DNA from: Plantago elongata
Taxonomy: Eukaryota > Streptophyta > Magnoliopsida > Lamiales > Plantaginaceae
Direction of reading: 5' to 3'
Assembly (NCBI GenBank): GCA_036897095.1
Contig: JAYMSP010001593.1
Coordinates: 1 to 30,557 of the forward strand
Length of the DNA: 30,557 bases
Shown here: piece by piece, positions 10,494 to 21,720 of the stretch
How positions within the stretch are numbered: the first letter of the stretch is position 1
Layout: every line of letters starts with the position of its first letter
Notes under the pieces: model-generated
Databases searched by the model: none
The model's input: only the letters and a program-made list of their open reading frames with translations
Told to the model about the DNA's origin: nothing
Program-made: the position numbers and the translations under genes

Positions 10494-10977
10494 GTCAAAG
10501 CGTTTGTAACCGAGTGGCAAGCTGAGACACCCTGTAACCATGAGGTCACGGGTTCGATTCCCCGAAATGGGTGATTCTATTCTCTGAATAGAGATTCGGT
10601 TCCTCGAAATGGGTGATTATATTCTCTGAATAGAGATTGGTGGTGATTTGCATTTAGAATCGATTGATAAATTCGTCTTATGTGATTATATTCTCTGAAT
10701 AGAGATTGATTGATAAATTCGTCTTGTGTGATTATATTCTTTGAATAGAGATTGGTTGTGTGATAAATTCGTCTTATGTGATTATATTCTCTGAATAGAG
10801 ATTGATTGATAAATTCGTCTTGTGTGATTATATTATTTGAATAGAGATTGGTTGTGTGATTATATTCTCTGAATAGAGATTGGTGGTGATTTGCATCTAG
10901 AATCGATTAATAAATTCGTCTTGTTCAACAATTGTAATTGTAATGCTATATTTCATGTTCAATAATAATTAAAAAAA
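10494..10977 (+). mobile_element. tRNA-derived SINE, internally expanded (484 bp)
   Basis: The 5' end is tRNA-like. A box-A-type taaccgagtgg lies at 10507-10517 and a near-consensus box B ggttcgattcc at 10551-10561, the internal RNA polymerase III promoter layout. The element ends in an A-run after a tail also present in the second copy (25828-26026). Both copies start with exactly the same nine bases, and both have their own target duplications, so they are one family. This copy is 285 bp longer because the body unit after box B has been reiterated. The head resembles a class II (Ser/Leu-like) tRNA in its GCCGAGTGG arm. It is not a functional tRNA gene, because no full cloverleaf is apparent. 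Confidence 0.82.
10571..10880 (+). repeat. Seven-fold internal repeat inside the SINE
   Basis: The unit gtgattatattctctgaata plus gagatt starts at 10571, 10613, 10682, 10728, 10778, 10824 and 10856, with one or two substitutions in some copies. Between units lie variable linkers (tgataaattcgtctt or ggtggtgatttgcat) that belong to the normal SINE body. The shorter sibling copy has this unit once. Confidence 0.9.
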
Positions 10978-11424
10978 ACTTGTATATAAAATTAATTCGG
11001 TGTAATCTATATTGTCTAATTTTTACATTATATTATTTATTTTATAAAGGATTATCTAGTTTTTATATGATAACACTATTGTTTAATTTTTATATTATAT
11101 TATCTAGTTTGTATCCGATCCGTTTTTTAATGAATTCGGATTAAAAAATTTGTAAAAGTTATTTAAAATTAAGTTGCGAAAAAATGTATAATTATATAAT
11201 TTTACTATTTAGGGCGAATTTTCAGCACTTTTTAAAAATGATGGGGTCTAAGGGCTCATAATTATTTCAATATAGAACTTGAAAAGATGTGCAAAGATTC
11301 AATGTATAAAAATAAAACAATATAAATTATGCCACTATAAAATTGCAAGCAAACATATACAATAATGATCAGTCACACTACTACTTCTAATTTTTTACTA
11401 ATGCTATTCTCTTCGGCATCATAA

Positions 11425-11430
11425 TTTATT
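11425..11430 (-). terminator. Candidate poly(A) signal of the PDR transporter gene
   Basis: The minus strand reads AATAAA about 100 bases beyond the transporter stop codon, in a T/A-rich context typical of plant 3' UTRs. Confidence 0.5.
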
Positions 11431-11530
11431 ATTGTACGTGTATATTCCAAATATATATTTGTGGCTCAAAAAATGTAAACTATATAGTAGTAAAATCTGT
11501 CTTCACTCTTCAGTAATGCAGCTGCATTCT

Positions 11531-14500
11531 CTACCTCATCTGGAAGTTCAATGTCTTGATGCAGAAAGCATAAATGACAGCGAACAAAACCGAGAAACAA
11601 ATCAAAACTCCAGCAACTTGCCCATGGTAGTCTGTCTCGAATCCGAAATGGTCTTCAAGGTACTGATTGATCGGTACTGTTACATTCGAACCAACTATGC
11701 TAATCTGGTCCTGGACGTCACCATATTGCCCGATAATCAGTCCATAGATCGTCCATGACACTGGACAAATCCAGTAGTACCATACCCACCATGCCGGCAT
11801 TGTCTGCGAAAACAGAACAAATTTTGTTTCAAGGCTGTTCTTTTTATGCTAATGATTGTCAATTCAGTAATTGTACAACGGATAAGTTAACTTACTGGTC
11901 TTGGGATGAAAAATCCACAAAACAGGTTGAAAATGGCGTAAAAGGATGCTGCCACGATTGATGCTATTTGAGCATTTGGTGTGATGGCAACGGTCATCAT
12001 TCCGTAATATGTGAAGTATAGAAGAGTGAGGAAAGTCACAACAAAGAACCGGATGAACTTAACTGCCACCCATTCGAAGTCTACCATAGCATACACTATC
12101 AAGGTGTAGTATATGGCTTGGATGAGCACGTATGGTATTTCAACTAGGACCTGATAATCGTGCAATGACACATTGAGTTTATACGTTCATCATTATATAT
12201 AAATTGATAAATGAGAGGATATTTAATGTGTAGAAATATCACCTGTGACATTGCGTATGGTAATGCTGAGTACATTCCTGCGGCCTTTTCTCTGTAATAC
12301 ACCGTTCTTTCAGTGGCCACCACTGGTTGTACTGTTGAGCAGTTACAGATTCCAACGAACAACACGGAAACGTGCAGGGCTCCAAGAACTGTCATCAGGT
12401 TTGTGTCGCTGCCCCTGAAGTCAATAAGAGATGAGGAATATTAATACTAATTCAGATGTATGAGTCATATTGCGTGCATATTAGATACAAACCTATTTGG
12501 GCCTATTTCCCAGAAAATTGTTCCTACGAGAAGCGCACAAGCTAAAGCAAACAAGTATCTAACAAGATTGTAGTCGGGACTTCTCCAGTAAGTTAGCCAG
12601 TTCTTCCAGACGCAGGCCTTGAATTGACCCCACATGGTTTCAGAATACTGTGTAGGGAAATACAGGTCTTTTGTATCAGGAGCTGGTGTTCTTAATTCGT
12701 TCGCTAAAGCCTTGTTTCTCCTGAGAATAGCCACAGACATATTTAGTTTATCAGCAGTGGATCAGGAGCTGTAAATATATATAGTACTATTTCTTTACTT
12801 ACTGAAATAAGGGTGTCGACTTGTAGTATTCTGCGAAATCCATGTTAAGACGGACTTCTGTAGATATTGAGCTTGCTTCGAGCATCCAAGTAGCCGGATT
12901 GTATTTCTCTTTGATTTTTGGTACACCAGGAAGTGCCTGCACAAATAGCCATTTTAAAGTCTTCTTCTCTTGAGGCAATGAAGAATATGTTACTGATTAT
13001 AGAGGATTAAATACCTCAAAGTGGTCTATAATACTTTTTGAATGTCGGCCTAAAGGTCCTGCATAAATGACTTGGCCTCCTCTTTTCAGGAGTAGCAGCT
13101 GAGTAAGCAGAAAATGTTAAAAGAGTTGGTGGAACTGATTGATTCAGTTATAAATAAGTAGTTAAAAACTAGTGGTTACCTCATCAAAAGCTTCAAAAAT
13201 ATCAATACTAGGTTGATGAATCGTGCAAACAACAGTTCTCCCTGTATCTACCGTGTTTCTCACTGTCCTCATGACAATTGCTGCTGCTCTTGCATCCAAA
13301 CCCGATGTTGGTTCATCCATGAATATAATAGAGGGATTCGCCACAAGTTCAACAGCGATTGTCAATCTTTTTCTCTGTTCTGTGGACAATCCGCTGATCC
13401 CGGGACTCCCAACTATGTTATCCTTGAGATTTACTAGTTCAACTAGTTCCATAACTTCATCAACAAAAGCCTGGAGTAGATAAAAGACAAATTGTATTAT
13501 TTACTGAGAATGCAATTAACGCAATGTGGTTTAGATCTGGCTTTTAAGAATCTTACAAGCTTTTGCTCCTCTGGAACTTCCTTAGGGAGCCGAAGGAAGG
13601 AAGAGTACATCAAAGATTCACGGATGGTCAGTTGAGGCGAGTGGATATCAGTTTGTTCACAATATCCAGAGATTCTAGCAAAAGTTTCTTGCTTCTTTGG
13701 ATATCCAGATATTCTGATGTCTCCTTCAACATAACCACCAGTTTTTCGTCCTGCCAGAACATCCATTAGTGTAGTTTTTCCTGCTCCACTTACTCCCATC
13801 AATGCAGTGAGAACTCCTGGCCTAAATGCACCGGTTACCTCAGAAAGCAATTGGAGTCTGTCATCGTTCACTCCTTGCCCCTTAACTTCCTATAAAAGAA
13901 AGGGATATGATAAGTTTCAATCTCTGATATAGAAGTATAACATATCAGTTTTATTAAGGGGGGTCCAGATAATCACCTGTGGCATGTCTACGAAGTAGCT
14001 CACACTGTCAAACGACATTGTTAGAGGTGCAAAAGGGAGAACCATTCCTTTCTTTGGGGCAACCCCTCTTGCTTCATTCGGATTGACATGCGTCGATCTT
14101 GAATGAAGTTCTACTTCACCTTATGAAAGAAAAGTATTGACATTTAGCTCAAGAGACATTCGTTCTTGTAAATTTGATGATGCTGGATTTTAGTTTTATT
14201 GTACCTGTGCTATTTTCATTGCCAAAAGATAATTCTTGACCAAAGGAATCTCTGTTTGATATCATTCTTTGCACTGTTGGTGTTTCGTTCGTGACTTCAT
14301 CACCATTTTGCAGTTCCCTTGCCTGCTCTTTGGATATTATGGCTTGTGGCTTTTCCAGAGCTATAGTTTAAAGTGAAGATATACGATTAGTCTATGCTCG
14401 GTCTCTATGTAAACTCAGCCTATGCAAACTAGATTGAGTGATGGGACTTACGATCAAGATACATGAGAGCCACAGTGAAGAGACCATTAAAGAGTAGCGT

Positions 14501-17500
14501 GAAGCCGGTAAGTGCAGCAACACCTATCCAGTACCTACTCTCTTGTGTATAAATCCGGAAGTATTCCAAAATAGACTCCCCCAGTCTTGTAGTGCCATCT
14601 GCTCCCTGCACAGACAAGAAAGTAAATTGTTGATGCATCCTTTTCTTAAACAAGATGATTTCTCATAGTATTTATGAATGATAGAGGGAACATATACCAC
14701 TTGGTTCATCCATCTTGGTGCATACATCTCATTTACTGCAAGTGCATTGTAACTATAGCTAAAGGGTGAAATATAGTAGCCCCAATTCCACCAATCTGGA
14801 TATTCTCCTGCAATCAAAAGTAGGTCGATACCGTTAGATGTGATTTGGTAGAGTACTACTACGTTTGTGTCTGCCTTGAGAAACTAATTAACTTCTAGAA
14901 TTAGCAGTTGCTCACTAACCTCTAGGGAGAATGAAACCACCCAAAAGGAACAAGAGTAGAACAGCAAGAGAACCACCCGTGTTTGCTATGATAAGGGTTC
15001 TGCAAAATGCAGCGACGAACCTAAATAGCCCAGAAGCCATTTGTTGTATTAAGAATATGAGCACAAGTTGCTTGAAGAACCTGTGAATGGATAGAAATAT
15101 GAAAAAGACATTATATCATCTCAGACTTGCAATTTTGAGCATGTGTAGTGCTGACTATGGAGTGGATATATAGAAAAGGAAAACGTAAACTATACCTGCT
15201 GGCTTCGGGGGCATAATCTGAGGTGTAATATGTTGTGATAGTCCATATGAAGGACTCAAGCACACCGATGGGAAGCCTGAGCACAAATGTAGGCAGAGCA
15301 AAAGTCCAAGGTGGGTGGAAAAGGAAGTCTCTTTGTTTGTAGAAGACTGGAAGTCTAATAATAGTGAAAGCAAGTTCTGAGAAACCGTTGAAAGTGTTGG
15401 ATATCAGGGCAAACAGCAGTGCACCAATGTACATTGCACCATCTTGTTCATTTCTGGTATTCATTTCAGTCCTCAAGAACATGGTAGCTGATATAAGTGC
15501 CACAATAAATATCTGGACAGCCTTGAAGACATAGATGAACGCGTTCCTCTTTATCAAAAGCCATTCCTTGGCAAAGTTGGCTTTGAGAAGCTCTCGCTTT
15601 GGGATCGAGTACTTTTTATACACCAGAGCTGCTTTGTGATTTTTGCTTTTGTCATGCATGTCTGCGAGGTCATTATTGATTTGCTGGTTAACATGGAATT
15701 TCTTGAATCTGTTGGCAAACTCACTCACAGGAATGTATCTGTATGGCTTTCTTCTGTCTGCCCAATACTGCTCTTGGTCTTTCTTTGAGGTTACCTGTTA
15801 ATTTCCAGATAATGTTATAAGCATGAAATGCAAGTAATCAATATAGCTACTCTTCTAGTAGTATCCAAGTCGAAAAGTAATCTTATCCATACTCACCTCT
15901 TGCAAGAAATCGGCTACTCCTTTCCTCTCAGGACATTTGAAGCCACAATTCTCAAAGAACTCAACAACATGTTCGCGTGGTCCCTGATACACAATCTGCC
16001 CTTCTGATAACAGAATGACATCGTCGAATAGTTCAAATGCCTCTGGAGCTGGCTGGAGGAGTGACATGAAGATAGTGGCATCTGTGTAGTGTACAATTTG
16101 TTGGAAACACTTGACTATCTGATACGTCGTGGAGCTGTCCAAACCAGTTGATATCTCATCCATAAATAGTGTTTTAGTCGGCCCAACGATCATCTCTCCG
16201 GTTGTAACCCTCTTCTTTTGGCCTCCTGAGATTCCTCTCATCATTTCATTCCCAACAATAGTGTCTTTGCACACATCAAGTCCCAATATCTGCACATTTT
16301 AGCAAAACAAAACATCAACACTCTGTTCATTTTATTTAAATTGTTTATCAATTATCGAATTTTTTGTGATTCTTACCCTTAATGTGTAGTCAGTAGAGAG
16401 GCCGCTCTCAAGTCCTTCCATTGCAGTTGCCTGACACCATAAACACAGCATGTATTAGTAATCGAAGTCGAACATAAATATACACCATGATTAGCTGATA
16501 CAATTCAATTATTTTCTCTCTTGTTGGTAGACATGTTTATAACTTGAGACTTTCTTAAGTCCATTATATTTCTCCATTACCTTCATGAAAAGATCCACTT
16601 CTGCATCAGGCAAGATCCCTGCTTCTTTTTCCCTTCTTGCAAGCTCAGTCAAAAGTTCTGTTTGTTGTCACATTGAACATTGTTCAGAATCGAACATAGA
16701 ACACAGAACACATATAGAAAGATCATAGACATGTATAGTAAATGTAGTAAGAGTAGCTAAAAAATCTTTCGTTATGATATTACCATATCGCGATCCAACT
16801 CCTTGGCACCTAGCAGAGAAATCAAATGTTTCTTTGACAGTCATCTCTCCTACATGAACATCATTCTGACTGATATAGGCAGCTGATTTCTCAGGAACAA
16901 ATTCGTTCAGTTTATGCCCGTTATAGGTTATCTCTCCCTTCGTCTGTCCATGTACCATTAAACATTTAATGTGAGCATGAATTTGATCTAAATAAGTTGA
17001 ATTTCGATTACATGTATATGTCGATTCTAATAAATTAGAAGTCACAAACCTCTAAAGAAGGGTCTAATTTCCCTGCTAGAGCTAACAAGAGTGTTGTCTT
17101 TCCAGAAGATGGTGGTCCTAATAGAAGTGTCATCCTGTCAAATAGTAACAATTTTGTTTAGCCATGAGTTTTAATGCATGATTTATCTGTAATCAATATT
17201 GTCACATACTATTAGTTACTAGTTCTGTTAAGTAAGTTACCTGGAAGGCTTAATGACACCAGAGACATCCTTTAGTATAGTAAGTTTGGTCTTCTCTCCC
17301 AAGTTAATGCCACAGAAACCCAATGCAGACTCTGCGATGTTACGCATGGTGTTCAGCAATGTCGGAAGTCCCCTGTCGCCTACGAGGCAGTCGGCCTCCA
17401 CCGTTAAATTCTTGAATTTTACCTCCACAGTTGGAAGGGTAATTCCAACTCTGCGGAAAGAAATATTATTAATTAATCACATCATCAGCATATATTAATT

Positions 17501-19221
17501 TGATGTTAACAAGATGTAGAGTTTAGAAGTATTATGTTTTTTCAACTTGCAAATGTGGCAGGTCAAGAATCAAGATAGAATCAATATTTTTCATGACAAA
17601 GACAACAACTTGTTAGGGCTGTTGAATTCTCAACGAAATGGAGTGCTAATGAAGTAATACGGTGGCTGCTTATTTCGTCTTATTCTCACTGACCACTGAT
17701 CATCTTAATTACAGTACTATATCTTAATTGTTGTTATTAACATCTTGGTTACAGTATTAACCCTGGTTATAATTAAAATTTATTAAACTGAACGGTATAG
17801 ATTCTAATTAAGCAGAACTGAATTAAATTAAAATTTAAAATTTTTAAATTAAACTGTATAAATTATAACTAAGTAGAGTTAAATTAAACTGAACTTATAA
17901 AATTTAAGTTGAAATTTAAAATTTTTAAATTAAACTGTATAAATTATAACTAAGTAGAGTTAAATTAAACTGAACTTATAAAATTTAAGTTGAAGAGAAA
18001 ATATTCTTAAGCACTGTTCTCTTTAACTTAAAATCAATTTAATTCAGTCTAGTTTAATAAATTTCAGTCGAAAAAAACATAACCTTCTCATACATCTTAG
18101 TCTCTAATGTATTGTGTAACCAACATTATAGCTTAGTGTCACTCTATACTTATAAAGAAGAGAAGTCTCACAAGACAGTTTGTATGTAATTTATCTTGAG
18201 ACTAACTTATATTGTTAAAAAATTATTAATGTTATTAATAAAAATGAATACGTATTCAATATTATTGTTTTTTTATAATAACATGACCTATCTCATTAAT
18301 AATATGAACTTTTTAATTATTATATAAATGATTTTATTAATAATATAGTATGTATATTTTTAAATAAATTATTTAAAATACCGGCTCCTATTAAACTTTG
18401 TATATATAAATAATATAGTTACTTAGTTACGATCAATTGATTAGGTTGAGGTCCAATAATTTTAGATTATAATTCATTTTATTAATAATTTTTCATTTGT
18501 GGAAGAGTTTTCTAAGTTAGATAACGACCCTTAATTAATCATAACTATTCTTATTCCATTTACACACCTTGGCGGCTTGGCCTAGTAATTATTATCTTGA
18601 CTAACGACATGACTATGCATTTGCATACCACTTTTGACCGTATCGAAATGACATATTGGAAATTTACTGTAATGTCACGTTACAAGTTGGAAAATTATTT
18701 CTACGTAATAAACTAAAAAGTCTTTAAGTTTTTCAACTGTTGGATGAAATTTTAAATGGATCTTCAAAGTTCAAACTGTTTAATCACTTTAACATACTTA
18801 GACATGTTTTGAAAAATGTTTGAAGCTATTATTCTTGATCGATCATTAATTAATTACTTGAAACATATTCCGAAACCAATAAGTAAACTGAAACTTACTT
18901 ATCGATACGGTTTCGGAACTTGATCAAGAACTTCTCGTTATCCTCCTCCGCAACTTTGAAGAACCGGTCGATAAATTCCCGTCTATCGTTGACATCAAGC
19001 TTTGTGACATCAACTTCCTTGTGCACAAACTTAGAATCACCGTCTTCAATGTACGATTTCAGAATGGTTTTTCGCAACCTGTCGTACGTTGGTAGCTTCT
19101 CCAAAGCAGCCCATCGTAGAGCTGCCTCATCCTCCTCTGCAGTAGCCATTCGCCTTGAAGCCGAGCTGGAGAAGACTTCCTCCATGCTCCGGCGGGCTGA
19201 ACCCCCAAAAATCTCAGCCAT
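11531..19221 (-). CDS. ABCG: Full-size PDR-type ABC transporter, ABCG35/36 (PEN3)-like
   Basis: Twenty-one exons join in phase into 1464 aa (plus-strand coordinates): 18899-19221, 17241-17450, 17050-17134, 16784-16943, 16581-16657, 16377-16430, 15897-16289, 15196-15794, 14920-15080, 14698-14807, 14452-14605, 14205-14360, 13977-14119, 13557-13889, 13180-13470, 13015-13098, 12803-12936, 12493-12720, 12243-12414, 11896-12150, 11531-11803. All introns begin GT and end AG. Architecture is the reversed (NBD-TMD)x2 order of pleiotropic drug resistance pumps. NBD1 has Walker [10 protein letters not shown] (184-192), signature ISGGQ (323-327) and Walker B LFMDE (344-348). TMD1 spans about 510-770. NBD2 has Walker [10 protein letters not shown] (907-915), signature LSTEQ (1014-1018) and Walker B IFMDE (1035-1039). 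TMD2 spans about 1190-1464, ending in KTLNFQMR. The N-terminal [18 protein letters not shown] motif is family-typical. Plant members are plasma-membrane exporters of hormones or defence metabolites; ABCG36 acts in pathogen and heavy-metal responses. The substrate here cannot be read from sequence. No frameshift or missing catalytic residue was seen, so the gene appears functional. Confidence 0.95.
17765..18072. repeat. Fold-back repeat in transporter intron 1
   Basis: The left side is rich in words like attaaactgaac and aactgaattaaa. The right side carries the complement (ttaattcagtctagtttaat), so the ends can pair imperfectly. The same words and order, including a shared gttctctt(c/t)aact block, occur in the repeat at 19905-20390, which suggests two members of one MITE-like family. 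Exact ends and target duplications could not be set. Confidence 0.5.
17831..17992 (+). repeat. Perfect 81-bp tandem duplication
   Basis: Units 17831-17911 and 17912-17992 are identical by direct comparison. They lie inside the intronic fold-back repeat. Perfect identity in otherwise decayed sequence indicates a recent duplication or an assembly artefact. Confidence 0.92.
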
Positions 19222-19345
19222 TTTAGTTTGTTATTGATTATAGTATCGAATTGTTTGCTAGCATGAATATGTATGTTGAATTGAAAATATGTTGAAGTGT
19301 AGTTGATTAAACCATGAGAATGAACATTTTGGTTTTATAGAAGTG
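19222..19345 (-). promoter_or_regulatory. 5' UTR and TATA box of the transporter gene
   Basis: On the minus strand TATAAAA lies at 19333-19339, about 112 bases upstream of the ATG, inside cttctataaaacc. This would put transcription start near 19300 and give an A/C-rich leader of roughly 80 nt ending aacaaactaaa before ATGGCT, a typical plant start context. No upstream ATG that could begin a longer N-terminus in frame was noted. Confidence 0.55.
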
Positions 19346-21190
19346 TGTTTGTGCATTGGCGGTCTTATGGAACTTGTAATTAATAAAATGCACACAGTCT
19401 TTGGAAAATTCAGCGGTATGTGTGGGGGGTGAAAAGTCATGGTAGACTAATTGGAATTCTTGTGTTGAGTACTTTTCTTGAAGAAAAGAATTAATTTAAG
19501 GTTCAAAAGGCTGATTATCTAGAAGGGATTGCAGTACCCTGTGCGTAGACTTATTAGTAACCTTTGGCGTTTTGACATACAAATAAATCTACTTCAAGTT
19601 TAACTTTTAAAATATAAAGAGTTCATACACAATTTGATTAGTTCTAGACACTTTGTCCATAATAAATTTAGGGTTAATTGAAGGCAACACTAAATTTTCA
19701 TAGTATCGAAATCGTAAGATTTTATATTATGAATGTTTTGAATATTTATAATTGTAAATATTAGACTGTTTTGTAATGAGACTGTAACACTTTTATAAGA
19801 TTAGAGTTGGATTTATGCTTCTATAGAAGCCCCATGTTTGATTTGAGGGGAAGGCCAGTTTAGTTTTTATAAGAATCAAACTTTTTTTAAGAATATTTTC
19901 ATAATATCTTATTTTCAACTGAAAACTAATTCAATTCAGTTTAGTTCAGTTCAGTTGAACTCTTTTAAATTATAATTTAGATCATGTTCTCTTCAACTGC
20001 AAACTCATTCATTCAATTCAGTTCGACTTTATTTAATTATAATTTATAATACTATATTTCAATTCAATTCAGCTATAACTAAGCAGAGTTGAATTAAATT
20101 GAATTGAATGGAACTGAATTAAACCGAACTGAATGAAACTTAACAAAAGTGTATTATAAATTATAAACTAAGCTGAGTCGAACTGAGCTGAATGAGTTTT
20201 CAGTTAAAAATAATATTTAATTAATTAGTCATGTTAGGTTATTATTAGTAAGGCCCAGTTCTTTGAATAGAAATTTACTGAACTGAATTTTACTGAAGTG
20301 ATGTATAAATTATAACTAAGTTAATTTAAAATGAATTAAATTTAATTAAACTGAACGAAATTGAATTGAAGTGATTTTAAGTTTAAGATGTAATTCTTTA
20401 CTATGTTATTTAAATTTATTTATTTTGGATATGAGCAAGATAAATAATGTTTGGTTATTTCCACCAAGACCAAGACATTCTGATGTAAGTGGAGATATGG
20501 CTCCATGATTATAGGATTTGGTAATATTGAGAATGAAGTTTACCATGATTTTAAAATTAAGTTGTTTAGTAAATGGTAATGGCCTGGGTGGCAAGTCTCC
20601 TGTGTCGTGGGACCCACAAAAAGAGACATTGACTAGCAATACAATATGGTCGTTTAAGCGGCAACTTATGCAATTCGGTTAGAAGGTTCTGTGCAAGCAG
20701 GACTTTGCCATCCATTTTATTAAAATATCTAGACGCCTCATCTGAATAAATATTTTCCAATCACAACTTCACATATAAAGCCACCTCTCTCGTGCAATGA
20801 ATCCACCTTAGATCACTCACAGTACTAGTGCACAATTATTAAAGTCTTTAGGGCGGATTGACCAGCCATTTAAATGTATACATTTCATTTGATAAACAGT
20901 GATTTGGCTTAAAATACACTTTAAACACCTCATTTCAATTCTATTCTAAACACAATTTTATCAAAATTTCATTCAAATAGTCATTTAAGTTTCATGTCAA
21001 TCAACCCCTTAATCTACACTGATTGGGGAAATATTAGTATAAGATAATTTATACCGATACAATTACTCTTAAACTAGTTTTATATTACATATGTTTAAAC
21101 AGAAACTAGCTATTGTATTTTTCTGAACAATTAATTTATCCTTACTGGTACATATATACTAATAACATATCAGTGGCTCACAACTCACTC
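19346..21190. other. Upstream intergenic DNA of the transporter
   Basis: No gene was recognised. The stretch contains the fold-back repeat at 19905-20390. The remainder is AT-rich, with short unrelated open frames (for example 20406-20639 minus) that resemble no protein family. Distal transporter promoter elements probably lie here, but I could not single any out with confidence. Confidence 0.5.
19905..20390. repeat. Fold-back repeat upstream of the transporter
   Basis: The left half is written in ttcaattcag/ttcagttcag words and the right half in their complements (gaactgaatt, actgaattaaac), giving a long imperfect inverted repeat. The internal text ctataactaagcagagttgaatt matches the intron-1 repeat's ttataactaagtagagttaaatt. 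It is probably a diverged member of the same non-autonomous family. The element edges are uncertain. Confidence 0.5.
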
Positions 21191-21706
21191 TATAGGAACA
21201 ATTTTTATTTCAGTTCGGCCCTTTCCCGAATTACAATCCTAATGCGGACCTGCAGGATAAATAAGGCTTAATATCTTATATTTTTTATATTATGTTAATT
21301 AGGTTAAATAGTCATAGTTTGGCAAAGATCTAAAAGAAGAAGGTAATTGCTAGATTTGTTCCAAGATGATAAGGCGAGTAGATTTATTAGGATCTCTTAA
21401 TTATTTCAGCATATCTTTTAGGGATCTTGAATATCTAAATTATCTGTCAAGTATCAAGTATAAATAGGACCTAGGACTTAAACCTAATTATCTTATTATG
21501 TTTATGATGAATGAAGACTCTTTACCGTTGAAAACGTGCAACCACCGTCAAAAGGCGAGACTACCTTGCGAGAACCTTTCTCTCTTGTAAGTGCTTCTTC
21601 CCCTAATTCTCTTATCCGTGCCAAGATGACCTTGGAGGCCGTTCCAACGAACGAATTGCTCAGTAATATGTACCACGAATTACCGATGGGAAACTACATC
21701 CCATCA
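21191..21706 (+). mobile_element. 5' LTR of a non-autonomous retrotransposon
   Basis: The stretch aligns along its length with 23524-24331 (minus the later insertion), with visible divergence of roughly one base in six or seven by eye. The sibling LTR starts TGTTGG; here the start has decayed to TATAGG. It ends in CA, two bases before the primer binding site. A TATA box (gtataaatagg, about 21460) lies in the middle, as expected for the U3/R promoter. The flanking pentamers (cactc and catac after the 3' LTR) agree at only three positions, so the target duplication is eroded. Confidence 0.85.
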
Positions 21707-21708
21707 AT

Positions 21709-21720
21709 TGGTATCAGAGC
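21709..21720 (+). other. Primer binding site, initiator-Met tRNA type
   Basis: TGGTATCAGAGC immediately follows the 5' LTR. It is the standard sequence complementary to the 3' end of plant initiator methionine tRNA, used to prime minus-strand synthesis in many plant LTR elements. It fixes the element orientation as plus. Confidence 0.92.

Larger units (their letters stand above)
10478..10993. repeat. Target site duplications of the SINE
   Basis: Left copy 10478-10493 and right copy 10978-10993 agree at 14 of 16 positions (core acttgtata). They immediately bracket the SINE start GTCAAAGCG and its terminal A-run, as expected for [12 protein letters not shown] retroposition. Confidence 0.75.
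10285..11120 (+). repeat. Interspersed TCTAGTTTTT motif array, split by a SINE
   Basis: The word at(t)atctagttttta or close variants recurs near 10288, 10327, 10398, 10421 and 10440, and again after the SINE near 11012, 11046 and 11101. Similar blocks around ggggtatggaggaataattat (about 10196) and ggggtctaagggctcataattat (about 11243) flank the whole stretch in direct orientation. It looks like one older element or array into which the SINE inserted; the family is not recognised. Confidence 0.5.
17451..18898 (-). other. Large first intron of the transporter gene, with repeats
   Basis: At 1448 bp this is by far the longest intron; most others are 80-200 bp. It has a GTAAGT donor at 18893-18898 and a tttccgcag acceptor next to 17450. 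It contains the fold-back and 81-bp duplication listed separately, and otherwise AT-rich filler. No exon-like frame or strong coding signal was seen inside. Confidence 0.85.

Noticed and set aside
10494..10570. Functional tRNA gene
   Set aside because: Box A and box B words are present, but there is no complete acceptor stem or clear anticodon arm. The same sequence recurs at 25828 with SINE body, A-tail and target duplications.
10571..10880. CRISPR-like array of repeats and spacers
   Set aside because: Spacing is irregular, the 'spacers' are repeated SINE body sequence, and the host is a plant nuclear genome.
13408..13422. Mutated ABC signature (LSTEQ in place of LSGGQ) in NBD2 as a loss of function
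   Set aside because: This form of the second signature is normal for plant PDR transporters and does not indicate decay.
14429..14817. Stop codons after exon-like frames in the transporter as evidence of a pseudogene
   Set aside because: All such stops fall in introns. Choosing GT-AG junctions gives a continuous 1464-aa frame.
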